Positions 43,146 to 50,840 of a DNA stretch of 64,000 nt are shown in pieces. Position numbers and translations under genes: made by a program. This DNA is from JAUVZL01 sp965603515. Its GTDB lineage: Bacteria; Hydrothermota; Tepidihabitantia; SM23-42. The DNA lies in the NCBI GenBank assembly GCA_965603515.1, contig CBFDDH010000008.1:1-64000 (forward strand). Direction: 5' to 3'. The notes beneath the pieces were generated by a model that was not told where the DNA came from, did not search any database, and saw nothing but the letters and a program-made list of their open reading frames with translations. Position 1 is the first letter of the stretch; the number at the start of each line of letters is the position of its first letter.

Positions 43146-44981
43146 CTAAAACTCGTAACTAAGTCCAACTGTATAATTGCGTTCGGTCATCTTGTACAAT
43201 CCAGCAGAACCACCTGGTAAGTTGGCATATATATCATAGTTGCGGTCAAGGATATTGTCTACAGCGACAAATGGTTTAAGACCAAACCACAGTCTATAGC
43301 CAATCTTGGAGTTTATTACAAAATAATCGTCAATCGGACTCTGCGAACTATCGGCAGCAAAATAATCAAAGACGTATTGGCCATTAAGTCCAATGCCTAA
43401 GGACGCGTAAGTAAATCCCAGGTTTAGGTCAGTTTTATTCTTTGGTCTACCAGTGGTCTTTTCTCCTGGATCAAGGTATGAATGGTAAATACGTGCCGTG
43501 ACAATATCTTGATACTGCGCGATAATACCAACCTCAATACCACGGAATTCGAAAGTTCCAACATTCTCGAATATGTACATTGGCGGCGGGTTTTCATTGA
43601 GAACAGTTTGGATTAGATTTTCGCCCTCCATAATAAAGCCGGTTGCTTCAATATTGAGTCCGTGAGTAACTCTTTGATTCACACCAACTTCGTAATTCCA
43701 GACCACTTCAGGCTCAAGGTCAGTATTCGATGCTGGAAAGAGATAGAGCTCATTGATCTGCGGAGAACGGAATCCCTTATTGATCGCCCCACGAATAACT
43801 GTTCCATCAACTGGATGGATAACACAACCAATCTGCGGTGATATAAGCTTACCCGCAATCTCATCGTGATTATAACGTGCACCAAAGGAAAGAATGACTT
43901 TATCGAACAATATCTGCTCGTCATGGAAGAACACACCATATTCATCCTTAACCCACGGCGACAAGTCGACTTCTATTCGTTCTCCACCTTGTTGCCGAAA
44001 ATCACCACCTGCAGTGAGTTTGTTTCCAGTGATAAAAGAGACCGTGCTTTGGACCATAAAACCGTTAGTAAAGTCCTTCGAGTACCAACCATCAGAAAAC
44101 TCGTGTTTGCCTTGATTACGATAACCCTTGAACATCATTTCCCAATGCTGTCCTTTGCCAATGACTGTAAGATCAACTGCGGCGCGTTCATAGTCGTTCC
44201 AAACATCTGAAGACATAGTATCGGGATCAGTACTACGGAGGGGTTCTTCTTTGTATCCACTAAAGTACTTTGCGGTAACCACAGCATTTACATGATCGCC
44301 TATTTCATACCCAACGCGACCTGTTATATTCTTACCATCATATGCTGAGTTGTTTAAATAGCCCTCACTCAGCCGATAATCACCAGTAACATAGAATTGC
44401 AGCCTATTGACTTTACCTCCTGTCCTTAGTCTGTATTGTTGTGTTTCAAAACTTCCATAAGAAGCGATTACATCACCTTCAATCTGTTCCTGAGGGCTTT
44501 TTGTAATTATGTTAACCACACCACCAAGAGCATCTGATCCGTAGAGCACTGATGCAGATCCACGGACCACTTCTACACGTTCAACATTATCCATAGGAAG
44601 CGAGTGGGTAATCGTGCAGCCAAATAATCCCATCTTTACTGGTCTGCCGTCAATTAAGACCATAACTGATCTCCCGCGATCGCCAATGCCCCTGATATCA
44701 ACATCAGCCCTTCCGAAATCTCCTGTTTTATGAATAAAAACACCCGGTAAGTTAGCTAATATATCTGTACTATTGCGGAGATTCATTCTTTCGATATCAG
44801 ATTCAGTAACCACGCTCACCGTTGCCGAAAGATCTTTGAGAACCATATTATATCGGGTTGCCGTTATCACGACTTCATCAAGATAATAAACTGGAAGTGA
44901 ATCATCAATGACATCCTCTCCGTGGACTATGTTCATTGCTAAAGTACAAATAACAAACCCTATAACCAATAGTCTATTCAT
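43146..44981 (-). CDS. TonB-dependent outer-membrane receptor
   Basis: A 611-residue receptor. Signal peptide (about 1-21), a TonB-box-like DEVVITATR, the plug domain (LKDLSATVSVVTESDIERM...GSDALGGVVNIITK) and a 22-strand-type barrel ending in aromatic YTVGLSYEF. I choose the ATG at 44981 behind AAAGGAG instead of the ATG at 44996, which lies before that ribosome binding site. As first gene of the metal ABC operon it probably imports a metal or metal chelate through the outer membrane. This shows the organism is diderm. Confidence 0.94.
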   Translation of the reverse strand: MNRLLVIGFVICTLAMNIVHGEDVIDDSLPVYYLDEVVITATRYNMVLKDLSATVSVVTESDIERMNLRNSTDILANLPGVFIHKTGDFGRADVDIRGIGDRGRSVMVLIDGRPVKMGLFGCTITHSLPMDNVERVEVVRGSASVLYGSDALGGVVNIITKSPQEQIEGDVIASYGSFETQQYRLRTGGKVNRLQFYVTGDYRLSEGYLNNSAYDGKNITGRVGYEIGDHVNAVVTAKYFSGYKEEPLRSTDPDTMSSDVWNDYERAAVDLTVIGKGQHWEMMFKGYRNQGKHEFSDGWYSKDFTNGFMVQSTVSFITGNKLTAGGDFRQQGGERIEVDLSPWVKDEYGVFFHDEQILFDKVILSFGARYNHDEIAGKLISPQIGCVIHPVDGTVIRGAINKGFRSPQINELYLFPASNTDLEPEVVWNYEVGVNQRVTHGLNIEATGFIMEGENLIQTVLNENPPPMYIFENVGTFEFRGIEVGIIAQYQDIVTARIYHSYLDPGEKTTGRPKNKTDLNLGFTYASLGIGLNGQYVFDYFAADSSQSPIDDYFVINSKIGYRLWFGLKPFVAVDNILDRNYDIYANLPGGSAGLYKMTERNYTVGLSYEF

Positions 44982-44997
44982 TACTACTCCTTTCATC

Positions 44998-45024
44998 GTG
45001 TTACTTTTCCAGAAATAATAACAC
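44998..45024. promoter_or_regulatory. Operator-like palindrome over the metal-operon start site
   Basis: A 13-1-13 imperfect palindrome with outer arms GTGTTA (44998-45003) and TAACAC (45019-45024); 10 of 13 positions pair. It lies directly downstream of the -10, over the transcription start. The TGTTATTATTT half recalls Zur/Fur-type operators. A metal-dependent repressor is the natural candidate. Confidence 0.5.
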
Positions 45025-45052
45025 AGTATAATCTGATATCCCGAAGTGTCAA
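45025..45052 (-). promoter_or_regulatory. sigma70-type promoter of the TonB/ABC metal operon
   Basis: Minus strand: TTGACA (45052-45047), 16-base spacer, TATACT (45030-45025). The leader to the ATG at 44981 is about 37 bases and has AAAGGAG. Confidence 0.75.
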
Positions 45053-45466
45053 GAAAAGAGATGGATGTGTCCGAAAAGAATCAAAGAGTATTCATCGTCT
45101 AACAACCCTTTTTGTCTATGGTCCGGTTTAACCGGATGATCCAGAAAAAAAGTATGACGAGTTGATTTCTGGATTGCCCGATCCCTTCGACATACAACTC
45201 AGGACTACAGCGAGTCGGGCAATAACCCCGTAGAACTTCGTTTTAAGGAGCAGGCATAAGGGGAGTCGGATAAGGACAACAAACGTCATAAGTTCAAGGG
45301 TCATCATTTTTAGAAATCCTCACCCCACCCCTCTCCCTTATAAAGGGAGAGGTTGTATTAATTGGTCACGTTCCTCTCCTCTCTGAGGAGAGGACAAAGG
45401 TGAGGAGTTCCTTTGATAAATTCAAGATCAAGGGATAAAGATGTGTCCAAGTTTCTATCTAAATAG
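45053..45466. repeat. Gene-free region with structured repeats
   Basis: No gene seen. It contains a 7-1-7 palindrome TCCGGTT-T-AACCGGA (45122-45136), a copy of the 36-base repeat of 6303-6338 (45180-45215), and a cruciform-like block at 45317-45406: outer arms TCCTCACC/GGTGAGGA enclosing two perfect hairpins, CCTCTCCCTT/AAGGGAGAGG (45330-45352) and CCTCTCCTC/GAGGAGAGG (45373-45393). Confidence 0.7.
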
Positions 45467-45494
45467 TTGATTTTCTTCTTTTTCAGGATATAAT
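45467..45494 (+). promoter_or_regulatory. sigma70-type promoter, leaderless, of the DUF1858 gene
   Basis: TTGATT (45467-45472), 16-base spacer, TATAAT (45489-45494). The ATG at 45501 lies where transcription should begin and no ribosome binding site is present. Confidence 0.7.
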
Positions 45495-45500
45495 ATATTT

Positions 45501-45713
45501 ATGAAGATAAAGAAAGATACTTCAGTTGAAGATGTGCTAATGAGGTATCCATCACTCTCCAAGACTTTTATTGAAATAGGCTTACCATGCCAAGTCTGCG
45601 GCCAGGTATTTTGGGGTTCTATTGAAGAACTGGTACACCAGAATAATGTTGATGTTCAGAATGTTGTTGATAAACTAAATGAAAGAAGACGGGAACTCCA
45701 TGAAAAACTATAG
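45501..45713 (+). CDS. DUF1858 protein (hybrid-cluster-protein-associated redox domain)
   Basis: A 70-residue helical domain of the DUF1858 family: MKIKKDTSVEDVLMRYP, then a CxxC at GLPCQVCGQ (cysteines 30 and 33). Such domains occur alone or fused to hybrid cluster proteins and other redox proteins; the thiol pair may act as a redox switch. No ribosome binding site; the message seems leaderless. Its 3' end overlaps the NUDIX-PanD gene. Confidence 0.85.
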   Translation: MKIKKDTSVEDVLMRYPSLSKTFIEIGLPCQVCGQVFWGSIEELVHQNNVDVQNVVDKLNERRRELHEKL

Positions 45714-46563
45714 ATTTTGTCCAATATGTAAATGTGTTTTATCAAAAACAAAGGAAAACCTGCATCTACGCCTTTCTTGCAAGCAATGTGGCTGGGTGTA
45801 CTATTTTAATCCTTTACCTAGCGTTGCGGCATTTGTACATGATGACAAGAATAGAATTCTGCTAATAAAACGAGGTATTGCTCCAGGACGCGGTAAATGG
45901 GCTCTTCCCACTGGATTTGTTGAACAGAATGAACTCCCGGAACAAGCAGTAATCCGTGAACTAGAAGAAGAGACAAATATCAAAGGCAAAGTACTAAACC
46001 TGATCGGTGTTTATACTGAGAAAACCAAGGTCTATGGCAGTATTATACTCATCGGTTACAAGGTTCGCTCTATTGGTAACAAACCAAAACCAGGATCTGA
46101 CGTTGTGGACGCTAAATTCTTTCCAACCAGCAAATTACCTCCAATAGCATTTACGAGCCATCGTTCATTGATCCACGATGGATTAATGACGCACAATAGT
46201 ACAGTCTTTGTTCAGGTTCTAAAATCAAAGATCACTGAAGCAAAAGTCACACATACCCGATTGTTCTACAAAGGTAGTATGGGTATTGATAGTAAAATAA
46301 TGAAAGCGGCAAACTTTTTGCCTGGCGAAAAAGTACAAGTTCTAAACTACAATAACGGCGAACGTTTAGAAACGTATACGATCGAGGAGAAACCTGGTTC
46401 AGGACGGTTTATCCTATATGGTCCGGCCTCAAAAAAGGGTAACGTAGGCGACAGACTCTGCTTATTATCCTATCAAACTGTTTCCCAAGAACAAGCCAAA
46501 ATTTTAAAACCAACAATTGTAATCCTTAATAAAAGGAACCAAATAAAACGAAGACCTACATAG
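45700..46563 (+). CDS. panD: NUDIX hydrolase fused to aspartate 1-decarboxylase (PanD)
   Basis: A 287-residue fusion. Residues 1-32 form a zinc ribbon (CPIC, CKQC). Residues about 35-160 are a NUDIX domain with box G72-x5-E-x7-RELEEET (72-93). Residues 168-287 match PanD: KSKITEAKVTH with the Lys, YKGSMGID with the self-cleavage pair G192-S193, GERLETYTI with Arg, Thr and Tyr, and the final ILKPTIVI. The Asn of the usual NGAAA motif is replaced (LYGPAS). Cleavage would leave the NUDIX domain on the beta chain and a pyruvoyl group on the alpha chain. PanD makes beta-alanine for CoA. ATG at 45700 preferred over 45679. Confidence 0.88.
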   Translation: MKNYRFCPICKCVLSKTKENLHLRLSCKQCGWVYYFNPLPSVAAFVHDDKNRILLIKRGIAPGRGKWALPTGFVEQNELPEQAVIRELEEETNIKGKVLNLIGVYTEKTKVYGSIILIGYKVRSIGNKPKPGSDVVDAKFFPTSKLPPIAFTSHRSLIHDGLMTHNSTVFVQVLKSKITEAKVTHTRLFYKGSMGIDSKIMKAANFLPGEKVQVLNYNNGERLETYTIEEKPGSGRFILYGPASKKGNVGDRLCLLSYQTVSQEQAKILKPTIVILNKRNQIKRRPT

Positions 46564-47399
46564 AATGTATCCCCTGTTTTTTTAAACAAGCCCTCAGCGC
46601 GGCAAGAATTGCCAAACTTGACGAGCACAAGATCAAGGAAATCTTTGATCATATCGCATCTTTACTTCCGAATATATCAATGACTACAACACCACCAGAA
46701 ATGGGTATGCTTATCTATAAAGCGATATACCAAACCGCTGATATCGCTGACCCTTTCAAAGAAATAAAACAACAGTGTACAGCGCAACTTATGTCCCGCT
46801 ATGATGAATTCAAAAAGCAGATAGTCACATCAGAAGACCCTCTTTATACTGCTTTGAAATTCTCTTGTCTTGGTAATGCAATCGATTTTGGCGCGAACCC
46901 TGACTTCGATATTGCAAAAGATTTGGAAGACCTTCTTGATAAGGATTTTAATGTCTGTAAATACGATGAATTCACAAGTGTTCTCAAGACCGCTTCCAAT
47001 ATCCTCTTTATCGCTGACAATGCAGGAGAAACAGTATTTGACAGGCTGCTCATTGAACAGCTTGGTAAACCTGTGGAGTATGCCGTACGCAGCAAACCGA
47101 TCATAAACGACGCAACAATTGAAGATGCACTAAGCTCTGGTATTGATAAAGTCGCTCACATAATGTCCTCTGGCTGTGATGCACCCGGAACTATCTTAAA
47201 ACTGTGCTCTGAAGAATTCAAACGAATTTTCAATGCTGCGGACATGATAATCAGCAAAGGTCAAGGTAATTATGAAACGCTGTCTGACCAAAAGCGTTCG
47301 ATTTTCTTTCTTCTAAAGATAAAATGTCCGGTTATTGCCAGGGACATAGACATTGCTTGCGGGTCTATAGTTCTAGTGGAAAGCAAATATGGAAACTAA
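46548..47399 (+). CDS. DUF89 metal-dependent phosphatase (ARMT1-like), probable ACG start
   Basis: From the ATG at 46680 the protein has 239 residues, but the same open frame reads upstream to 46548 and codes for the conserved DUF89 N-terminus (YIECIPCFFKQALSAAR), including CxxC. The codon at the expected start, with AAAGGA ten bases before, is ACG. With it the protein has 283 residues, the normal length of compact archaeal-type DUF89 proteins. Motifs downstream: LFIADNAGETVFDR, RSKPIINDAT and ISKGQGNYETL. These enzymes are thought to remove damaged sugar phosphates. It overlaps panD by 16 bases. Confidence 0.83.
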   Translation, partial: TKTYIECIPCFFKQALSAARIAKLDEHKIKEIFDHIASLLPNISMTTTPPEMGMLIYKAIYQTADIADPFKEIKQQCTAQLMSRYDEFKKQIVTSEDPLYTALKFSCLGNAIDFGANPDFDIAKDLEDLLDKDFNVCKYDEFTSVLKTASNILFIADNAGETVFDRLLIEQLGKPVEYAVRSKPIINDATIEDALSSGIDKVAHIMSSGCDAPGTILKLCSEEFKRIFNAADMIISKGQGNYETLSDQKRSIFFLLKIKCPVIARDIDIACGSIVLVESKYGN

Positions 47400-48315
47400 G
47401 TACACCTATGGACCAGTGCCATCCAGGCGACTCGGGTTCTCGCTTGGTATTGATCTTATTCCTTTTAAGAACTGCAGTTTTGACTGTATATATTGCCAAC
47501 TAGGTAAAACAACAAACAAAACAATTAAACGAAAAGAATACCTGCCCACTGAGGAAATACTGAAAGGAGTAGAAGAAATATTAAAAAACAACGACCGTAT
47601 TGATTACTTGACCTTTTCAGGTTCAGGAGAACCAACCTTACACTCAAAAATCGGTTATCTAATAACTGAACTGAAGAAAATAACTGAAATACCGGTCGCT
47701 GTCTTGACAAACAGCTCACTACTCTTTATGCCTGATGTACAGGAAGAATTGTCTAATGCAGACGTAGTACTACCAACTCTATGTGGAACAACACAGGAAA
47801 TCTTCAATAAGATAAATAGACCTGTTCCAATTATTAATATTGAAAAAGTGATACGCGGCTTGATTAATTTTCGGCAACTCTACAAAGGACGAATCTGGCT
47901 TGAGATCATGCTTATTAAGGATATGAATGATGAACAATTGAATTTAGATAAACTAAAAATGGTAGTAGAAAAAATCGCTCCGGATAGAATACATCTCAAT
48001 ACTGTGGCAAGACCACCAAGTGAGAAATATGCTCTTCCTCTTTCAATAAAAGAACTGCAAAAAATAGAAAAATTATTTGGCGATAATGCAGAAATAATCG
48101 CAAGTTTCAAAGCAAAAAGAGGATCCGTCTATCTCCTTGATACAGAAAGAACAATTCTTGAGGTAGTAAAGAGGAGACCAGTAACGCTTGATGATATCTG
48201 CAGTGTAACAAGTCTTCATAGAAATGAAGTATTGAAATATCTGGATCAACTACATCGAGCAAAAAAAGTAAAACTAACTGAACACGATAACCGCAATTAT
48301 TATGAGATTCTCTAA
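47389..48315 (+). CDS. Radical SAM protein (COG0731-like) with C-terminal winged helix
   Basis: A 308-residue radical SAM enzyme. It opens TYGPVPSRRLGFSLGIDLIP, then the cluster motif C-x3-C-x2-C within NCSFDCIYCQLG (about 30-38), and FSGSGEPTLH for SAM binding. Residues about 245-308 form a winged-helix domain (TLDDICSVTSLHRNEVLKYL). This subgroup is widespread in anaerobes and uncharacterised. It overlaps the DUF89 gene by 11 bases. Confidence 0.9.
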   Translation: METKYTYGPVPSRRLGFSLGIDLIPFKNCSFDCIYCQLGKTTNKTIKRKEYLPTEEILKGVEEILKNNDRIDYLTFSGSGEPTLHSKIGYLITELKKITEIPVAVLTNSSLLFMPDVQEELSNADVVLPTLCGTTQEIFNKINRPVPIINIEKVIRGLINFRQLYKGRIWLEIMLIKDMNDEQLNLDKLKMVVEKIAPDRIHLNTVARPPSEKYALPLSIKELQKIEKLFGDNAEIIASFKAKRGSVYLLDTERTILEVVKRRPVTLDDICSVTSLHRNEVLKYLDQLHRAKKVKLTEHDNRNYYEIL

Positions 48316-48415
48316 CCTAATATCCCTCTCTTCCTTGATGGAATTGCATCTTTCGATTTTTCTATCACTTCCAGAGAGAGCTTTCTCCCATTTCCCTTCC
48401 AGGAAGAGCATCTTT

Positions 48416-48450
48416 CCATTCCCCTCTCCCTCTCAGGGAGAGGGGAATGG
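48416..48450. repeat. Perfect 16-base-stem hairpin (CTCTCCCT family)
   Basis: Arms CCATTCCCCTCTCCCT (48416-48431) and its exact complement (48435-48450), loop CTC. It shares the CCTCTCCCT/AGGGAGAGG core with 45330-45352. It follows the radical SAM gene and could end its transcription in addition to being a repeat. Confidence 0.75.
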
Positions 48451-48485
48451 TGAGGGTAAGGGATGAGGGTTTATATGGAGGTCTA

Positions 48486-48998
48486 ATGCTTGAACCAAAG
48501 GATCTAGGCAAAGAACAATTACTTGAACTATTGCAAGATGCTGCAAAAAACTGGCTTGCCCATGATGGCTTATGGTTTCAACAAGTTGAAAACAAATGCG
48601 ACATGGCCACGGCTATTGAACTTGACGCAAACGCCTGGAAGCAATTTACTCAAATCGAAGCAAAACGCATAATGAAAAGACTCCATATACTACCTGGCGG
48701 AGGTATCCCGGCACTGATTCAGTCCCTGGCATTCCGGCTGTACGCCTTTATCAATATCCAGGAAGTATCCGAAGTAACAGACAAACGGTGCATATTTCGT
48801 ATGGTTAATTGCCGTGTCCAGTCAGCACGAAAAAGAAAGGGGCTGCCTGATTTTCCATGCAAACCAGTGGGTGTGATTGAATATGAATATTTCGCAAGAA
48901 CGATCGACCCACGCATTAAAACACGCTGCATTGCATGTCCGCCCGACCCCCACCCTGAAGATTTCTACTGTTCCTGGGAATTCACGATCAAAGACTGA
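48486..48998 (+). CDS. DUF6125-like cytosolic protein
   Basis: A 170-residue soluble protein. The segment AAKNWLAHDGLWFQQVE at the start and a cysteine-containing C-terminal half (MVNCRVQSARKRKGLPDFPC, TRCIACPPDPHPEDFYC) recall DUF6125 and the thiazoline-carboxylate-hydrolase-like fold. No function is known. ATG at 48486 behind GGAGG; an upstream in-frame start at 48447 falls in repeat DNA. Confidence 0.65.
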   Translation: MLEPKDLGKEQLLELLQDAAKNWLAHDGLWFQQVENKCDMATAIELDANAWKQFTQIEAKRIMKRLHILPGGGIPALIQSLAFRLYAFINIQEVSEVTDKRCIFRMVNCRVQSARKRKGLPDFPCKPVGVIEYEYFARTIDPRIKTRCIACPPDPHPEDFYCSWEFTIKD

Positions 48999-49005
48999 TA
49001 AAAGA

Positions 49006-49049
49006 AATACATTATAGATACCACCTGCGTGGTGATTACATATTGTATT
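49006..49049. terminator. Probable bidirectional terminator between convergent genes
   Basis: Imperfect inverted repeat AATACATTAT (49006-49015) / ATATTGTATT (49040-49049) with an inner CCAC/GTGG stem. It lies between the convergent DUF6125-like and alkyltransferase genes. No long T-tract follows, so assignment is tentative. Confidence 0.4.
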
Positions 49050-49099
49050 AGCGGTTCCCCACCCTTTTAATGAAGTATTGGAAAAAACAACCTCACACG

Positions 49100-49675
49100 T
49101 TACCAAACCTTATCCATTACGACCCTACCCTTCTTATCAAACCTCACGCCCTCGAGTTCTAGAAGTTTTCTTTTCAATTTTAAGCCTCCACCAAAGCCTC
49201 CGAGAGAACCATCTGATCTAATTGTCCGATGGCACGGAATAATAATAGGAAACGGATTCCTGGCCAACGCCGTACCTACAGCACGTGCTGCACCAGGATG
49301 CCCCAACTTGTGAGCCAAGCTTCCATAAGTACTCACCTGACCATATGGAATCTGTCTTTCGAGTAATAGGACTTTCTTTTGAAAATCATAAAGTTGTTCC
49401 AGAGCAATATTATCTAAAGGAAAACATATAGGCTCTCCTTTAAAATATTGTTGAAATCTTGAGCAAATATTATCAATAATAGAAACCCTGCTAAGTATAA
49501 TATCCGGATAGATCTTTTTAATAACTTGTTTCATCCTATCCCCTGGCTTTGGCAGAAGAACACGGATAATCTTTGCAGTTCTGTTTTCTGACTTCCACAC
49601 AATCCCTATCTCACCGAATTTGGATTGCACGACCCTATAAGAAAAATGTCTCAACGTAGTTTTATTCCTATTCAT
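49100..49675 (-). CDS. ogt: Methylated-DNA--protein-cysteine methyltransferase
   Basis: A 191-residue suicide repair protein that takes alkyl groups from O6-alkylguanine. The acceptor motif is IIPCHRTI with the reactive cysteine; the winged-helix part ERQIPYGQVSTYGSLA and the trailing GSLGGFGGGLKLKRKLLELEG are typical. The N-terminal domain is degenerate, as in Ogt-type proteins. Its ATG overlaps the stop of a ten-codon leader frame (ATGA). Confidence 0.93.
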   Translation of the reverse strand: MNRNKTTLRHFSYRVVQSKFGEIGIVWKSENRTAKIIRVLLPKPGDRMKQVIKKIYPDIILSRVSIIDNICSRFQQYFKGEPICFPLDNIALEQLYDFQKKVLLLERQIPYGQVSTYGSLAHKLGHPGAARAVGTALARNPFPIIIPCHRTIRSDGSLGGFGGGLKLKRKLLELEGVRFDKKGRVVMDKVW

Positions 49676-49704
49676 TCTTTACCTGACGACATCCAATTTT
49701 TCAC
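49672..49704 (-). CDS. Ten-codon leader peptide upstream of the alkyltransferase
   Basis: On the minus strand AAGGAGG is followed by GTG at 49704 and a frame of ten codons (VKNWMSSGKE) ending in TGA, which overlaps the alkyltransferase ATG. The strongest ribosome binding site in the region belongs to this tiny frame and not to the enzyme. Translational coupling is the likely purpose. Confidence 0.45.
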   Translation of the reverse strand: MKNWMSSGKE

Positions 49705-49725
49705 TGCATCCTCCTTGCATTTTTG

Positions 49726-49753
49726 ATTGTATAAATTGCGTGCAGTATGTCAA
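49726..49753 (-). promoter_or_regulatory. sigma70-type promoter of the alkyltransferase gene
   Basis: Minus strand: TTGACA (49753-49748), 16-base spacer, TACAAT (49731-49726). Confidence 0.7.
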
Positions 49754-49827
49754 GCGTATTGCATTCCCAGATTAAACCCTGATTATTACTGTTCGAGCTT
49801 GTTGTAAATCTCGAGCATGGCGAGAGA

Positions 49828-49906
49828 CCCCGTTAGAACTTGCCATAGAATTTTATGTCCAGTAGATCAATGAATTAGAATATACGGATATTTGGTTCTA
49901 ACGGGG
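49828..49906. repeat. Short element with 12-base inverted termini (MITE-like)
   Basis: Perfect ends CCCCGTTAGAAC (49828-49839) and GTTCTAACGGGG (49895-49906), 79 bases in total, no gene inside. CTCGA occurs outside both ends in inverted orientation. It matches the termini of the element at 9807-9910. It lies in the 309-base gap between the alkyltransferase gene and the lipoprotein gene; the rest of that gap holds their promoters. Confidence 0.55.
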
Positions 49907-49941
49907 CTTGTCGAGAACTACCTCAATGCGGATTTATGATA

Positions 49942-49969
49942 TTGACATCGAACACACGTTTTGTATATT
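49942..49969 (+). promoter_or_regulatory. sigma70-type promoter of the lipoprotein gene
   Basis: TTGACA (49942-49947), 16-base spacer, TATATT (49964-49969). The ATG at 49985 is 15 bases beyond, with AAGG between. Confidence 0.7.
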
Positions 49970-49984
49970 CACATAAGGCAGAAG

Positions 49985-50833
49985 ATGATAAATACGAGGA
50001 TTGATTATAAACCATTATTTATAACATGCGCATTAATTACATTGTTGACATTATCCAGTTGTACAAAAGAACCTGAAAGCGCTCTGGAAGAACCAGGAGA
50101 TGTTTTCTTCCAAGACGATTTTGAAGACGGCAACTATGATGACTGGTTTGATGCATACGGCCCTCCTGAAGTTATTGACAATACTCAGACTGCACATTCA
50201 GGCGCCAAAGCGCTGAGATGTACTGCTGTTTATAATGATGGTAATTCTTCTACCGCGAGTATAAAATACTGGTTTCATCCTGGCTATGATAAAGTCTATT
50301 TTCGCTGGTACTGCAAATTTGATTCAACTTTTGACCAGGGCTGGGGCATGCACTTCTGTTCTCTATACGCGGTCGAAGGCGATAATAAATGGAATCAAAT
50401 GGGACAGGCTGGCATCAAACCTGACGGCGATGATAGATTCGGTTCTGGTTTTGAGCCCTGGAGTAATTGGGAAACCCTGATTCCCCCCGGAAGGATGCAG
50501 TTTTATGCGTATTGGCATGAAATGCTTCCAGATAATCAAGGTAATTTTTGGGGGAATGTATTTTGTCCTGATACAGTTATCATTCCACAAAGAGGTCGCT
50601 GGTATTGTATGGAAATAATGATAAAAGCAAATGATGCAGGACACGACAATGGTGAAATAGCTGCCTGGATCGATGGCGAGCTTTACATGCACGTTACTGG
50701 TTTTAACTGGAGAACAACGAACGAATTAAAGATAAAACGAATTAGTCTGGGAATCTATATCCATAATAATCTAAAAGACAATATCTGCTGGTTTGATGAT
50801 GTTGTCTTAAGCACCGGATATATCGGTCCGTAA
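49985..50833 (+). CDS. Secreted lipoprotein, jelly-roll/lectin-like
   Basis: A 282-residue exported lipoprotein. The signal peptide ends in the lipobox LSSC (about residue 27). The mature part begins FFQDDFEDGNYDDWF, a form common at the start of concanavalin-like carbohydrate-binding or polysaccharide-lyase domains, and is rich in Trp, Tyr and Gly (FRWYCKFDS, GRWYCMEIMIKANDAG, DNICWFDDVVLS). Binding or cleavage of a polysaccharide is plausible, but the family was not identified. A TTG at 49961 lies inside the promoter and is not a start. Confidence 0.78.
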   Translation: MINTRIDYKPLFITCALITLLTLSSCTKEPESALEEPGDVFFQDDFEDGNYDDWFDAYGPPEVIDNTQTAHSGAKALRCTAVYNDGNSSTASIKYWFHPGYDKVYFRWYCKFDSTFDQGWGMHFCSLYAVEGDNKWNQMGQAGIKPDGDDRFGSGFEPWSNWETLIPPGRMQFYAYWHEMLPDNQGNFWGNVFCPDTVIIPQRGRWYCMEIMIKANDAGHDNGEIAAWIDGELYMHVTGFNWRTTNELKIKRISLGIYIHNNLKDNICWFDDVVLSTGYIGP

Positions 50834-50840
50834 GAATAGA

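Noticed and set aside
48447..48485. Upstream start for the DUF6125-like gene
   Set aside because: It falls in repeat DNA; the ATG at 48486 has GGAGG at the right distance.
49961..49984. TTG start for the lipoprotein gene
   Set aside because: It lies between the -35 and -10 of a clear promoter, so it cannot be translated from that transcript.
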